DNA of 64,000 nucleotides, taken from the NCBI GenBank assembly GCA_034521495.1, contig JAXHMK010000004.1:62001-126000 (forward strand), written 5' to 3'. Origin of the DNA: Balneolaceae bacterium. GTDB taxonomy: Bacteria; Bacteroidota; Rhodothermia; Balneolales; Balneolaceae. Both the position numbers and the translations under genes were made by a program. Positions within the stretch are counted from its first letter, which is position 1; each line of letters begins with the position of its first letter. The notes beneath the pieces were generated by a model. The model was not told the DNA's origin, made no database searches, and saw only the letters and a list, made by a program, of their open reading frames with translations. Shown in pieces: positions 1 through 9,118 of this stretch.

Positions 1-272
1 ATATTGAAGCAAACTTGAAGTTGAGCCTATTTTACATTCTTTAAAGAACGCCCTCCACTGCGAGATGCGATATCTGGTTGACGGTACACACAAAATGAAA
101 TCTGTTTCAATCTCGTTTTCCATCATTAAACGCATCTTAAAAGTTGTACTTTTTAACAGTATGTTCATGTTTGTTATTTAATTGTTTTAATCGACAATTC
201 GTTTAATGTTTAATATTTTTTTACCTGGTAACGTAAATGAAATCAAATAAATAGCTATTTAATCCTCCTGCC

Positions 273-756
273 ATGAAATTGAATCACGTACTTCTTTTAC
301 CTTTGACAATCTTGCTCTTGCTCACCTGTTCAAAAGAAAAACCATCGGATAAACAGTCCAATCAAGAATATATAGACGCAATAACGGCAGTCAGCAGTGC
401 GAGGGCAGAAGCTTTCAACAATTCTGATGCAGACGGAATCGCAGAGCATTTCACTGAAGATGCAATTTTAATGGCACCGGGTGTGCCGGCAATGAAAGGA
501 AGAGATGCGGTACGTGATTATTATCAATTTATTTTTGATGAATATAAACCTGAGCTGGAAAGCCATTATGTAGAAGTTAGAGTAGAAGGCGATCTTGCTT
601 ATGGCCGTGGAATTGCAAAAGTAACGCTTGACTCCAAAAGATGGAACGGAAACATTGGAATCTGCTTCCAAATACCTGAATATCCTGCAAAGGCAACCTG
701 ACGGCACCTGGAAAACAACTCATGATATTTGGAATGGGAATGAATCTTCAGAATAA
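273..756 (+). pseudogene. NTF2-like (SnoaL/DUF4440) lipoprotein, frameshifted
   Basis: Residues 1-19 are a lipoprotein signal peptide ending LLTC, so the mature protein would be tethered to a membrane. The body matches the DUF4440/SnoaL-like NTF2 fold: a helix with an Asp-rich loop (AEAFNNSDADGIAEHF), then a G-R-D-A-V-R-D-Y helix and beta strands. The open frame stops at 701, but from about 631 the +1 frame continues with the expected family ending (YLNILQRQPDGTWKTTHDIW) to a TAA at 754-756. One extra base near 627-633 therefore breaks the gene; the intact protein would be about 160 residues. It converges on the histidine kinase gene with 51 bp between. Members of this fold are often ketosteroid-isomerase-like or purely binding proteins; substrate unknown. 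Error and real mutation cannot be told apart here. Confidence 0.75.
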
Positions 757-807
757 AACCGGTGAAACGAAGTCTCTGTGTTTCCCTCAAATCATTGGAT
801 GAATCAT

Positions 808-2070
808 TCAATCCAAATAGACCTCAATTCGATGCCATCCGCTTTCAAAGGTATAATTGATCGACAGATTGTTTTGATCCACAATTCGTTTGATGATGGA
901 CAGACCAAGTCCAATAGATTCTGAACTCTGCTCGGCTTTTCTGAATCGTTCGAATAGTTGATCGGGATCTATTTCCGGATCATCTCCCGAATTGGATATT
1001 ACGAGTCTCTCATCATCCAGTTCAATTTTTATCTCTCCGTTCTCCACATTGTGCCGAACTGCATTCTGAAAAAGGTTGGTCCACAAAATATCAGCCAGAA
1101 CGGGATGCATTTGTACCTCAACATCATCCTGAACATCCGTCTCAACTGTCAGATTATTTAAGGCGATAAACTCCTTGAACGCTTCAAGACTCTCATTGAT
1201 AATATCACTCAGGTTCACCCTCTCGTTATTCTGAAATTCATGATTCTCTATTTTGGTGAGAAGTGCCAGGGATTCACTCAATCTCGACAGTTTCTTTACC
1301 GATTTTTCAAGGGATTCTATGTATTTATATTGCTCTTCGGTAAGTTCAGTTTCAGAAAGCAGTTCCAGTTTCCCTTTGGCAATAGCCAGCGGTGTCTGAA
1401 GCTCATGAGAAGCATTTTCAGCAAATTCCTTCAGGTTCTTATAGTCGGCCACTGCTTTGCGGGTCATCTTCTCTACAAATCGATTCAGATCATTAAACTC
1501 TTTCACATTGGTTTTCTCAGCTGGAACATACTCCTTCTTATGAAGCTGAAAATTGGCAATTTTTTCGAGTGTTTTCCGGAAGGGTTTAAAGAGTCGTCCA
1601 GACACCAAAAACCCAATTCCAACGGCTCCTACAATCTGCATACCTAAAATCCACAGCAACGTTTTAACAACCGCCTCGGTAATATCATCTGTTTCAATCA
1701 TGGCACCGTAAGTTGAGATATAGTACGACTGTCCATTAATATTCCTCCAGGCTGACACTTTAACATTCGGCTCGTTTTGTTCAAGCCGGTCGTGATAAAT
1801 AAGTGTATCGCCCACTTCTACCCTCTCTTCTACACTATAATTCAATTCCCGCACAATTAGGTTGCGGTCTCCCTCAACATCTCTGCGATGATGAAATTCC
1901 CGCCCTCTCTCCAACAGGTACGTTACACGGTCAATTCTCTCCATAAATTCCCATGTAAGCTCTCGGTCAACTTCATCTTTTATGATGAAGTATGAGAACA
2001 CTCCGCCAATCCCAAGCACAATCACCGTAATGACCAGGTAGATTAAAATAAATCGGGTAATCAGCTTCAT
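808..2070 (-). CDS. Sensor histidine kinase
   Basis: This 420-residue membrane histidine kinase has TM1 at about 4-30, a periplasmic sensor region of about 105 residues and TM2 at about 137-157. The dimerisation helix carries the H-box ENASHELQTPLA with phospho-acceptor His222. The ATPase domain has an N-box with Asn336 (LFQNAVRHN), a D-box (ISNSGDD) and a G-box (IGLGLSI). It has no clear HAMP signature beyond a short linker. Its start overlaps the stop of the upstream response regulator by 4 bp (ATGA), so the two form a classic translationally coupled pair. It lies directly downstream of the two binding-protein genes on the same strand, which makes a role in sensing that block's substrate possible but unproven. 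The periplasmic domain is not one I can assign. Confidence 0.93.
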   Translation of the reverse strand: MKLITRFILIYLVITVIVLGIGGVFSYFIIKDEVDRELTWEFMERIDRVTYLLERGREFHHRRDVEGDRNLIVRELNYSVEERVEVGDTLIYHDRLEQNEPNVKVSAWRNINGQSYYISTYGAMIETDDITEAVVKTLLWILGMQIVGAVGIGFLVSGRLFKPFRKTLEKIANFQLHKKEYVPAEKTNVKEFNDLNRFVEKMTRKAVADYKNLKEFAENASHELQTPLAIAKGKLELLSETELTEEQYKYIESLEKSVKKLSRLSESLALLTKIENHEFQNNERVNLSDIINESLEAFKEFIALNNLTVETDVQDDVEVQMHPVLADILWTNLFQNAVRHNVENGEIKIELDDERLVISNSGDDPEIDPDQLFERFRKAEQSSESIGLGLSIIKRIVDQNNLSINYTFESGWHRIEVYLD

Positions 2071-2759
2071 GATCCGGCCCTGTTGGCTTTAAATTTGTAC
2101 CCAATGCTGTACACACTCTCGATATAATCATTCGCACCTGCATCCACCAGTTTTTTGCGAAGATTTTTGATGTGCTGATACACAAAATCGAGATTATCCA
2201 GGTGATCTACATAATCACCCCACAGGTGTTCGGCGATATTTTGTTTGGACAGAACCCGGTTTTTATTTGATGCAAAATAGAGGAGTAAGATCGTATTCTT
2301 TAGGCGTCACTTCAACGGGATTCTCATCAACCGAAATCTTCTCGCGTTTTTGTGTTAATGGAGATCTCATTCGCCCGAACAATTTCGCTTCCTCCAAGAT
2401 TATTCCGGCGATTGACCGCTTTTATTCGTGCCTGATAACTCTGGTAACTGGAACGGCTTGGTGAGGTAATCATCGGCGCCCAATTCCAGGCCGGATACTT
2501 TATCATCCAGAGAATTTTTGGCGGAGATGATAATCGTACCGGTCTCCGGGTTCACGGATTTCAATTCCCGCAATACCTGCAATCCATCTCCTTTGGGAAT
2601 CATAATATCGATCAGCACCACATCGTAGGTGTACGACATGATCTTGTCAAACGCCTCATCGTAATCGACGGCCGTTTCACACCGGTGTCCTTCTCTCTCC
2701 AAATACTTTATGATATTCTCAAGAAGATCCCTGTTATCTTCAACAATTAATAATTTCAT
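2067..2759 (-). pseudogene. OmpR/PhoB-type response regulator with three frameshifts
   Basis: Residues 1-108 are a clear receiver domain: acidic pocket VEDN, phospho-acceptor Asp51 (VVLIDIMIPKGDG) and Lys101 (YLTKPF). The frame then shifts three times, near 2428, 2340 and 2286, each by one extra base, so the total length (693 nt) is again a multiple of three. Reading across the shifts gives a winged-helix effector domain with VTPKEYDLL, a helix containing RVLSKQNIAEHLW and the terminal hairpin SVYSIGYKFKA, ending at TGA 2067-2069. The intact protein would be about 229 residues. Its partner kinase is intact. Three independent +1 indels in one gene suggest either poor sequence quality here or a recently dead regulator; the domain would be lost in the sequence as given. 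Confidence 0.85.
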
Positions 2760-2845
2760 AGTACCCTAAATATATAAGATAACTTTGAAGGAAAACTGAA
2801 GGGATGATTGCAATCAAAAAATATTCTGTCTACCATCATTTAAAA

Positions 2846-4027
2846 TCAGGGCATTTCAGATATCATAAATGTAGAACGCGTTGATCCTAAAATATCAAAT
2901 GAAATCATTCCGTTTATTCCCGAGATCTCCATATTGGCAAGTTCCTTTTGTATATGGGCACTCTCAGCACCATTCGATCTGATGGCTTCGAGAAGGGCGG
3001 TTGTACCATCATACAAATAAGCAGAATAAACTCCTGGCAAATACCCGTACATATTGTAAAAATCTGCTTGAAATTCTCTCTGTTTTTCTGAATCCCAATT
3101 TCCAGACCTAATCGTAAAAACCGGATTTGATATATTCTGAAGCTGATCATCATTGAGATCGATAATCGATGTATATACGGGTATTTCAATATCATCAAAG
3201 TCCAACTGCGAGATTAATATATCCCATTCATTGGAACTGCCAAAAAATACAATCACTTCAGCATCGGATTCAGATATTCCAGATGCAATTTGAGCAAAAT
3301 TAACATCACCAGCTGGATAGGTCCAGACGTTTGGTATCTGAGAATTTTCTTCTTCGATCTTCTGAAGAAAGGATCTCCTAATAATACTCTGGTCATAGTC
3401 ATCTGAAGAGACAACGGCTATATTTTCGTTCATATAGTTTTTGGAGATCCCATCAACCAACACTTTTGCCTGCTGCTCAGCATGGGGCATTGTACTGAAA
3501 AACCATGGAATATTAATCCTGGACAGGGCAGGATCGGTGGAAAGCATGGATATGAACGGGACCTGAGCTTTTGTGCAAACTTGTTCGATTAGATGGGCAC
3601 TTCGGCCGTCAACAAATCCTAAAAGTGCCGTTGTACCGTTCTCAAAAATTAGATCTACCGCCCGTTTGGACCCGATACCCCAATTGCCATCAACGGATTT
3701 TACAAAAAGTTTAATTGGTTTTTCATGAATTCCGCCAGATTGATTTTCTTTCTTTATTACCAAATTAACGACATCTACAGCCTCGCGCATTAATGAATTT
3801 TCTGAGGGGCTTTCGGTAAGCAAAAGGCCGATTTTTATGGGTTCTTCAATCTCAGGGCCTGTTGACGGAACCGATTGGGCACAAACAGGCAGGGTGGGTG
3901 ACAAGCAAATGAGAAAACTCGTCGTAAAGAAACAAAGAGCCACAAAATAATCATTTAAATACCTGATGATATTTGCTGGCAACTGTATGATTTTATTTGC
4001 TCGGATATTTAACGACAAACTTTCCAT
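2846..4027 (-). CDS. Periplasmic ligand-binding protein (Peripla_BP_6 type), second copy
   Basis: The protein has 393 residues with a long n-region and hydrophobic segment (about 29-48) ending VCAQ, a likely signal-peptidase I site. The remainder resembles branched-chain amino acid/amide binding proteins of the type I periplasmic fold: EPIKIGLLLTE strand, a GIHEKPIKL loop, TTALLGFVDGRSA and STDPALS. Its start lies 35 bp inside the end of the preceding gene, so translation is probably coupled. Both genes share the core fold and are evidently paralogues, but this one is more divergent. No LIV-type permease or ATPase gene is present in the window, so a role as ligand sensor or chaperone for the neighbouring redox proteins is as likely as transport. 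Confidence 0.85.
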   Translation of the reverse strand: MESLSLNIRANKIIQLPANIIRYLNDYFVALCFFTTSFLICLSPTLPVCAQSVPSTGPEIEEPIKIGLLLTESPSENSLMREAVDVVNLVIKKENQSGGIHEKPIKLFVKSVDGNWGIGSKRAVDLIFENGTTALLGFVDGRSAHLIEQVCTKAQVPFISMLSTDPALSRINIPWFFSTMPHAEQQAKVLVDGISKNYMNENIAVVSSDDYDQSIIRRSFLQKIEEENSQIPNVWTYPAGDVNFAQIASGISESDAEVIVFFGSSNEWDILISQLDFDDIEIPVYTSIIDLNDDQLQNISNPVFTIRSGNWDSEKQREFQADFYNMYGYLPGVYSAYLYDGTTALLEAIRSNGAESAHIQKELANMEISGINGMISFDILGSTRSTFMISEMP

Positions 4028-5249
4028 TTTCTACTTCCATCAGCCAAACTTTACCTACATCGTTCCAGGTGGTGTCCAGTATAATTTCGCCGGTTACTCC
4101 CTGATACTTACGGATGCTTGTTAGTTCATCCCTTATTCTGACGTGATTCAGACCCGCTTCTTCAATCGATTGTATTAACATTTTCATTCCGTCATATGTA
4201 TGTGCAGCAAAAAGATCTGGCTCAGAACCATATCGCTCCCGATAGTTTTGAACGAACCGGAGGTAGGTGGGGTCTTGACTTTGTGGATTGTAGGGGAATA
4301 TTGCCACAACTCCCTCCGCATTTTCACCGGTACGTTCAAGGAACCGGTCTGTTACCAAACGATCACTGCCGAACACTTTATGATTCATTCCCATATCCCG
4401 CATTCGGTTTACAATTTTTGCAGCATCCTCATCATTTCCCCAGATGAGTACCGCTTCGGAATCGGAGTTTCGAATTTTTTCCAATTGTGGATCAATATCC
4501 TCTGCTCCAGGAACATAATTTAAGTGTATGCGCACGGGATGACCTAACCTGATGGCACTCTCCTGGAAAATTTTTACACCAAGCCTTCCGTAACGGTCAT
4601 TTGCTCTCAATATGGCCACATTCTCCAGTCCCTCTTTTTCAAATATTTGTTTGGCAAGAGCATAATTGTTTTGTCTGTCATCCGAGATGCAACGAACCAT
4701 CCACGGTATACGGGTTTCTGTAAGTGTAGGATCTGTAGAAGTTGTATTCACCATTGGCATCTCTAACTTCAAAACCACCCGAAGCGCAACATGAGAATTA
4801 TTTCCATCAATAGATCCAACTATCGCCCATACTCCTTTATCGTACAGATCGACAATCTCGTTTCCAGTGGAACCCCATAAGCCAACATCGTTTTTTACCA
4901 ATATTTCGTAAGGCAAACCTTGATATCCGCCTTGTGCATTAGCTTCTTCCAGAGCTAACGTAGCTCCTTTTAACATACTCTGGCCGTAATCATCATCATA
5001 GGATCCTTCGAGGGGAGCTACAAAACCGATTTTCACTGTTTTGAGATCTGCAGGAGCGTTACCATCCCTCCCTGGCCCAAGATAAGGCTGCGATTCATCG
5101 AAGAATAACATATAAGGCTCCAGGAATTGGCTATATGGCAACAATTCTTCCGGAGTATCCGCATAATGTTTAATCTCCTGAGCTTGTGTAAACTCACCAT
5201 ACAAAGCAACCAGTAATATGAGTGGAAGGAATGATAACTTTTTCATCAT
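3993..5249 (-). CDS. ABC-type periplasmic substrate-binding protein (LivJ/AmiC-like)
   Basis: The 418-residue protein starts with a signal peptide (MMKKLSFLPLILLVALYGEF, cleavage near TQAQ). The two-lobed type I binding fold is recognisable: TVKIGFVAPLEGSYDDDYGQ, MLKGATLALEEANAQGG, VNTTSTDPTLTETRIPWM, VAILRANDRYGRLG and FAAHTYDGMKM, all typical of LivJ/AmiC-like proteins. About 70 residues precede the first core strand, longer than usual. It follows the RidA-like gene by 12 bp and overlaps the next binding-protein gene. Orphan binding proteins beside propeller proteins are known from PQQ-dependent alcohol dehydrogenase loci, which offers a possible parallel, but no PQQ enzyme is visible here. 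The ligand cannot be read from sequence. Confidence 0.9.
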   Translation of the reverse strand: MMKKLSFLPLILLVALYGEFTQAQEIKHYADTPEELLPYSQFLEPYMLFFDESQPYLGPGRDGNAPADLKTVKIGFVAPLEGSYDDDYGQSMLKGATLALEEANAQGGYQGLPYEILVKNDVGLWGSTGNEIVDLYDKGVWAIVGSIDGNNSHVALRVVLKLEMPMVNTTSTDPTLTETRIPWMVRCISDDRQNNYALAKQIFEKEGLENVAILRANDRYGRLGVKIFQESAIRLGHPVRIHLNYVPGAEDIDPQLEKIRNSDSEAVLIWGNDEDAAKIVNRMRDMGMNHKVFGSDRLVTDRFLERTGENAEGVVAIFPYNPQSQDPTYLRFVQNYRERYGSEPDLFAAHTYDGMKMLIQSIEEAGLNHVRIRDELTSIRKYQGVTGEIILDTTWNDVGKVWLMEVENGKFVVKYPSK

Positions 5250-5261
5250 AACAGTATCTAT

Positions 5262-5840
5262 TTAGACATTTTTACAAACTGCAATCGCCTGAATTTCAAC
5301 CAGAAGTGTATCCCAGCATAGAGTTGCCTGGATGCCAGTACTGGCGGGCAGTGGGTCGAGTTTTAACCAGTTGTAAAACTGAGTTCTGACTTCATTAAAA
5401 TCTTTATAATCGCGTTCTATATCACGTAAATAGCAGGTCGTTCGAATTACATCATGCCAAGACATATTCTCCGAAGCCAACAGTTCCGATATATTTCTGA
5501 ATGTTCTCCAGGTTTGTGCCCTGAAATCACCAATATGTTCGGCGTTCCCCTCTTCATTTACACTTGCCGTACCGGATATTAAAACCACGGAATAATCTCC
5601 AAACTCCATCCGCAGTGCACGAGAAAAAGAAGACGGCCGGGCATAGTTAAAAGCCTCATTTAAAACATTGGGTGCTTGTACAGCTTTTTTTGGAAGAGGA
5701 GGCCGGTCGTCATGAATATCTGGTATCTCAAACTCCAGGTAGTTCTCATTAGCCGATAGAATTCCCAGCTTTACCATCTCTTCTTTTTCACCTGTACTCA
5801 GGTTTAGTTTCTTTTCTGGTAGCCTTATTGCATTATTCAT
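5262..5840 (-). CDS. RidA/YjgF/UK114-family protein with N-terminal extension
   Basis: The C-terminal 130 residues carry the RidA fold: VVLISGTASVNEEG, QTWRTFRNISELL, DVIRTTCYLRDIE and the ending LPASTGIQATLCWDTLLVEIQAIA. Classical RidA enzymes hydrolyse reactive enamine/imine intermediates and use an Arg near the end (CR motif); here that position reads ATLCWDT, so the standard deaminase arginine is apparently missing and activity is uncertain. About 55 extra N-terminal residues precede the fold. There is no signal peptide, so it is probably cytoplasmic although most neighbours are exported. It sits 12 bp upstream of the first binding-protein gene and 75 bp after the propeller gene, inside the same directional block. 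Confidence 0.87.
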   Translation of the reverse strand: MNNAIRLPEKKLNLSTGEKEEMVKLGILSANENYLEFEIPDIHDDRPPLPKKAVQAPNVLNEAFNYARPSSFSRALRMEFGDYSVVLISGTASVNEEGNAEHIGDFRAQTWRTFRNISELLASENMSWHDVIRTTCYLRDIERDYKDFNEVRTQFYNWLKLDPLPASTGIQATLCWDTLLVEIQAIAVCKNV

Positions 5841-5915
5841 GATTCTGTTATTTTTTGGATTATTCTGTTTTTAAAGACTCTTTCTTTCATAAATTTTTTA
5901 GATGCATTTTTAACT

Positions 5916-7100
5916 TTATAATTGCACAATTTCCGAAGCTTTGGAGAAGCTTAAACCGTCTGCTGTGGCAAGCCATATTTCATCTCCATTTACATCCATT
6001 GCCCATATATAATTGTTTGACAATGCATTTGAAGTGGTGAGTTCGCGACTGTTATCGCCTTCTGTTATAATAATTTTTCCCGTTCCGCTTTCATTCTTAT
6101 AAGTGGCCCATCGATGGCCATTAAAAGTGCTGAATCCGTTATCCGTACAGATGTAAATAACGTTATCCTGTGCTTTCACATAATTAATAAAGTTGCTGGC
6201 AAGGCCGCTGTCATGATCGAAATAACTTTGCCAATTTGTACCATCATACCGGCTCAATCCGAAATAGGTACCTACCCAAAGAATATCATTTGCATAAGAA
6301 ACTCCCGTAGTAATATCATGTACAACACCATCATCGGGATAAAGATCAATTTGCATCTGGTGATCGGGATCCCGGTGCACCCTGAAACGGCCTGAATCTT
6401 TGAAATATTCGAGTACTCCACCACCCCAGGCAGCGATATAAATCTTTTGGTCACTATTGGCTACACCATAAGTCCAGGGTTCATGCATCGGGGAATTTTG
6501 CTCATTGAATATTTCCCACTGGCTGGTATACGTATTTAATTTAGATGCTCCTGCAGCCGTTGCAGTCCATACATATTCGCGATCAGTTACGACCGAATAG
6601 ACTACATCATTGGCCAAACCGCTGTTAAACTGGTTAAAGACTTCCATCTCACCTGCCGACCATTTTGTCAGGCCAGACATTGTGGCAATCCAAACTTCGC
6701 CTGTGAGCTCACTAATATCTATATCCAGCACATAGTTATGGGAGAGGCCGTCTTCTGTTGTAATCACTGAAAACCCGCCCTCCTCATATATAGCCAGTCC
6801 TTTATCGGTGCCAACCCAAACTCGGTCCCCATCAATTTGAATGCTGGAAATTTTGTTGGATGGAAGGCCATCTTCTATGTTAAAATTCTTCCATTTTCTG
6901 AAGATTGGTAAGTTCCCGGAATCTTCATCGGGCAGCTCCACTCCGGCTTTACCGGCAGATTCTATCTCAACAAGGCTCTCATCTGCAAAAGCCTCTTTAT
7001 TCATCTTGTTTCCTTTGCTGAAAGCAAAAATGAAAAAGATACCGATGAAAAATAAAGCAGCGAATGCTGTCCAATATGGTTTTCGATGTATGGTTTTCAT
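5916..7100 (-). CDS. Membrane-anchored two-component-regulator-type beta-propeller protein
   Basis: This 394-residue protein has one N-terminal membrane segment (about 8-26, AFAALFFIGIFFIFAF) and then repeating blades of the regulator-propeller (Reg_prop) type, such as NIEDGLPSNKISSIQIDG, VWVGTDKGLAIY, TTEDGLSHNYVLDI and LWVGTYFGLSRYDG. In hybrid two-component sensors of Bacteroidota these blades form the periplasmic ligand-binding half; here no Y_Y_Y domain, kinase or response regulator follows. It would display a propeller on the outer face of the inner membrane. Only 7 bp separate it from the upstream cytochrome gene, so the two are surely cotranscribed. It could act as a docking or sensing partner for the exported redox proteins; that is inference. 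Confidence 0.88.
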   Translation of the reverse strand: MKTIHRKPYWTAFAALFFIGIFFIFAFSKGNKMNKEAFADESLVEIESAGKAGVELPDEDSGNLPIFRKWKNFNIEDGLPSNKISSIQIDGDRVWVGTDKGLAIYEEGGFSVITTEDGLSHNYVLDIDISELTGEVWIATMSGLTKWSAGEMEVFNQFNSGLANDVVYSVVTDREYVWTATAAGASKLNTYTSQWEIFNEQNSPMHEPWTYGVANSDQKIYIAAWGGGVLEYFKDSGRFRVHRDPDHQMQIDLYPDDGVVHDITTGVSYANDILWVGTYFGLSRYDGTNWQSYFDHDSGLASNFINYVKAQDNVIYICTDNGFSTFNGHRWATYKNESGTGKIIITEGDNSRELTTSNALSNNYIWAMDVNGDEIWLATADGLSFSKASEIVQL

Positions 7101-7107
7101 AATGGTC

Positions 7108-9108
7108 TCATTTATAATACTTGGCGGATCCCAGTGATTTTAAGTATTCAATTAAATCATTCAGTTGATTCTTGGTCATGTCGTTGGCAGCTCCATGTTC
7201 ATCATTGTCGTTGTAAATTGTCCAGATCTCTTCCAGGGTTTGCGCGCTGCCATCGTGCAAGTATGGTGCGGATTCATAAATATTGTTCAAATTCGGTGAA
7301 TCAAATGTCATACCCGGGCTGTCATGTTCTTTTTTCGTGCCGACATCTGCATTCGTCCTGTTGGTAAAATTGGGTGGAGGATGACAAGTGACGCATTGAT
7401 TCCCGACAGGTATTTCTCGCCCATCATTTGTCATAGTCCTGTAAAAAATTTCTTTTCCTCTCTCTTGAGCTTCTGTCAGCTCACCATTTGGCAGACGGAA
7501 CCTGTTTGGCGGATGCTTTAGCTGCGTCAAAATGTAGGATGTAAGATTGGTCAGATCCTCGGGAGAATATGATTCAGTACGGGTTACAAATTTCGAAAAT
7601 CTCATACCGTCCTGCATATATACACTTACATTATGCCCGTTCCATTTAAACGGTGATGTTTTGGGGAGCTCCCGCAGAGTTTGAACATTTGTGAGGTCTA
7701 TCCCCGGTTTAAGAGCCATATCGTAGGTAAGCCCATCTTCGTGGCCGTCGGGATGACAAGTATAGCAGCTATATTGATATTGAAAGGTTCCCCCTGCATT
7801 GTAAAAAAGTCTCTGTCCCTGCCTGATCGGTGTATTCTGATCTGCTTTACTTAATACAATCGATTCTCCATTACTGAATGATGTCATATCTACAATGCCA
7901 ATTTTATCATTTAAATATTCTGCATAGTAGAGTTTCGATCCATCCGGTGAAAACGCCATCCCTTTTGGAGCGGATCCGGTCTCTATTCTTTTGATGACAA
8001 ATTCTTTACTTAACCCCAGGTTATTCTCCGGCATTCTAATCTCTCCGGCGTCAATTCTCAATAGCAGAGATTTTAACTTGCTCATCTCGATAATACTCAA
8101 AATATTCGCACCTGAATGAGATACGACGGCGTATTTTCCATCCGGAGAAACCTTTACATCAAAAGGATCGGCATAGAATTTATTCGGCTCATCCAGCAGT
8201 AATTGATACATTTTCCCGGTGGATGTATTATAGACACCAATTCCATGATTAATCATCCATCCATTTTCAATCTGAACGGCCGGCACCAGATTTTTTGGCC
8301 GAATCAGGGTAAACAGCGCCAGCTCACCTTCAGGCGTATAGTCAATGTTTTCCATGATATGTGCTGACATCAACTCTTTTCTATCTGCCAATCGCTGCTC
8401 CGACGTGCTGATAAAAGTGGCTTCCACCTTAGGTGGCGTTCTGAATTCTATATGTTTTGTTCGCCGGCTTAACACCATTAAAGTTTCTCCATCGGGTGTT
8501 AAAGAGGCCCCGGTCGGGTTGTTGCCAACTGAAAGCCGTTTTAACTCTTGCCCGGATGAAAGATCAATAATTGAAACATCTGATGTAAACGTGTTGACCA
8601 CATAGAGCATATTCCCTTCTCCCTCATATTGAAGTTCTGCCGGGCCTGCTCCTGTTTGAAGAGTATCCACAATATTACCCTCTGGAAGCAGGATCTCTAT
8701 CACATTGTCATCCCATTGATTCGAAACATATGCAGATGTGCCATCTTCATTAAGTGTCACACTATGCGGGTGATTTCCCACTTCAATTTTTTTAATGACC
8801 ACCTTTTCATTTAGGTCAACAATAGAGAATGAGTTATCCTCCTGGCCTACTACGTAGAGGTAATTTCCATCGGGTGAAATTGCCACATTAAAAGGAGAGA
8901 GATAGTCATCCGTTAAAAACTGAGTGAATAAATTATCCACCTGACGACCAACATGGCAGTTGGTACATGTCAGCGGGAATCCTGTTGTTGCTGTCATGTG
9001 ATCTACATGATCCCGGGCCCAGTCGTGCCCTCTTTTTGCGACAAATACAAAAACCAAAGCCGTAACGGCCAAAAGGGTAGTAAGTACTATTTTTTTATTT
9101 GTCTTCAA
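7108..9108 (-). CDS. YVTN beta-propeller fused to MauG-like di-haem cytochrome c
   Basis: This 666-residue exported protein has an N-terminal membrane segment (about 7-24) and three CxxCH haem sites: Cys48-His52 (CTNCH), Cys448-His452 (CYTCH) and Cys572-His576 (CVTCH). Between the first and second sites lie YVTN-type blades (SPDGNYLYVVGQEDNSFSIV, PHSVTLNEDGTSAYVSNQ, PTGASLTPDGETLMVLSR). The C-terminal 220 residues resemble the cytochrome c peroxidase/MauG family, with TFDSPNLNNIYESAPYLHDG and the final LNDLIEYLKSL. A periplasmic electron-transfer or oxidising enzyme is likely. It follows the HzsA-like gene by 10 bp and precedes the propeller gene by 7 bp. The physiological substrate is unknown. 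Haem attachment would need a cytochrome c maturation system elsewhere in the genome. Confidence 0.92.
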   Translation of the reverse strand: MKTNKKIVLTTLLAVTALVFVFVAKRGHDWARDHVDHMTATTGFPLTCTNCHVGRQVDNLFTQFLTDDYLSPFNVAISPDGNYLYVVGQEDNSFSIVDLNEKVVIKKIEVGNHPHSVTLNEDGTSAYVSNQWDDNVIEILLPEGNIVDTLQTGAGPAELQYEGEGNMLYVVNTFTSDVSIIDLSSGQELKRLSVGNNPTGASLTPDGETLMVLSRRTKHIEFRTPPKVEATFISTSEQRLADRKELMSAHIMENIDYTPEGELALFTLIRPKNLVPAVQIENGWMINHGIGVYNTSTGKMYQLLLDEPNKFYADPFDVKVSPDGKYAVVSHSGANILSIIEMSKLKSLLLRIDAGEIRMPENNLGLSKEFVIKRIETGSAPKGMAFSPDGSKLYYAEYLNDKIGIVDMTSFSNGESIVLSKADQNTPIRQGQRLFYNAGGTFQYQYSCYTCHPDGHEDGLTYDMALKPGIDLTNVQTLRELPKTSPFKWNGHNVSVYMQDGMRFSKFVTRTESYSPEDLTNLTSYILTQLKHPPNRFRLPNGELTEAQERGKEIFYRTMTNDGREIPVGNQCVTCHPPPNFTNRTNADVGTKKEHDSPGMTFDSPNLNNIYESAPYLHDGSAQTLEEIWTIYNDNDEHGAANDMTKNQLNDLIEYLKSLGSAKYYK

Positions 9109-9118
9109 CTTTCTGGAA

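Noticed and set aside
1-135. Minus-strand open frame from ATG 135 running off the window start
   Set aside because: Forty-five codons without a stop are expected by chance; no ribosome-binding site and no recognisable motif.
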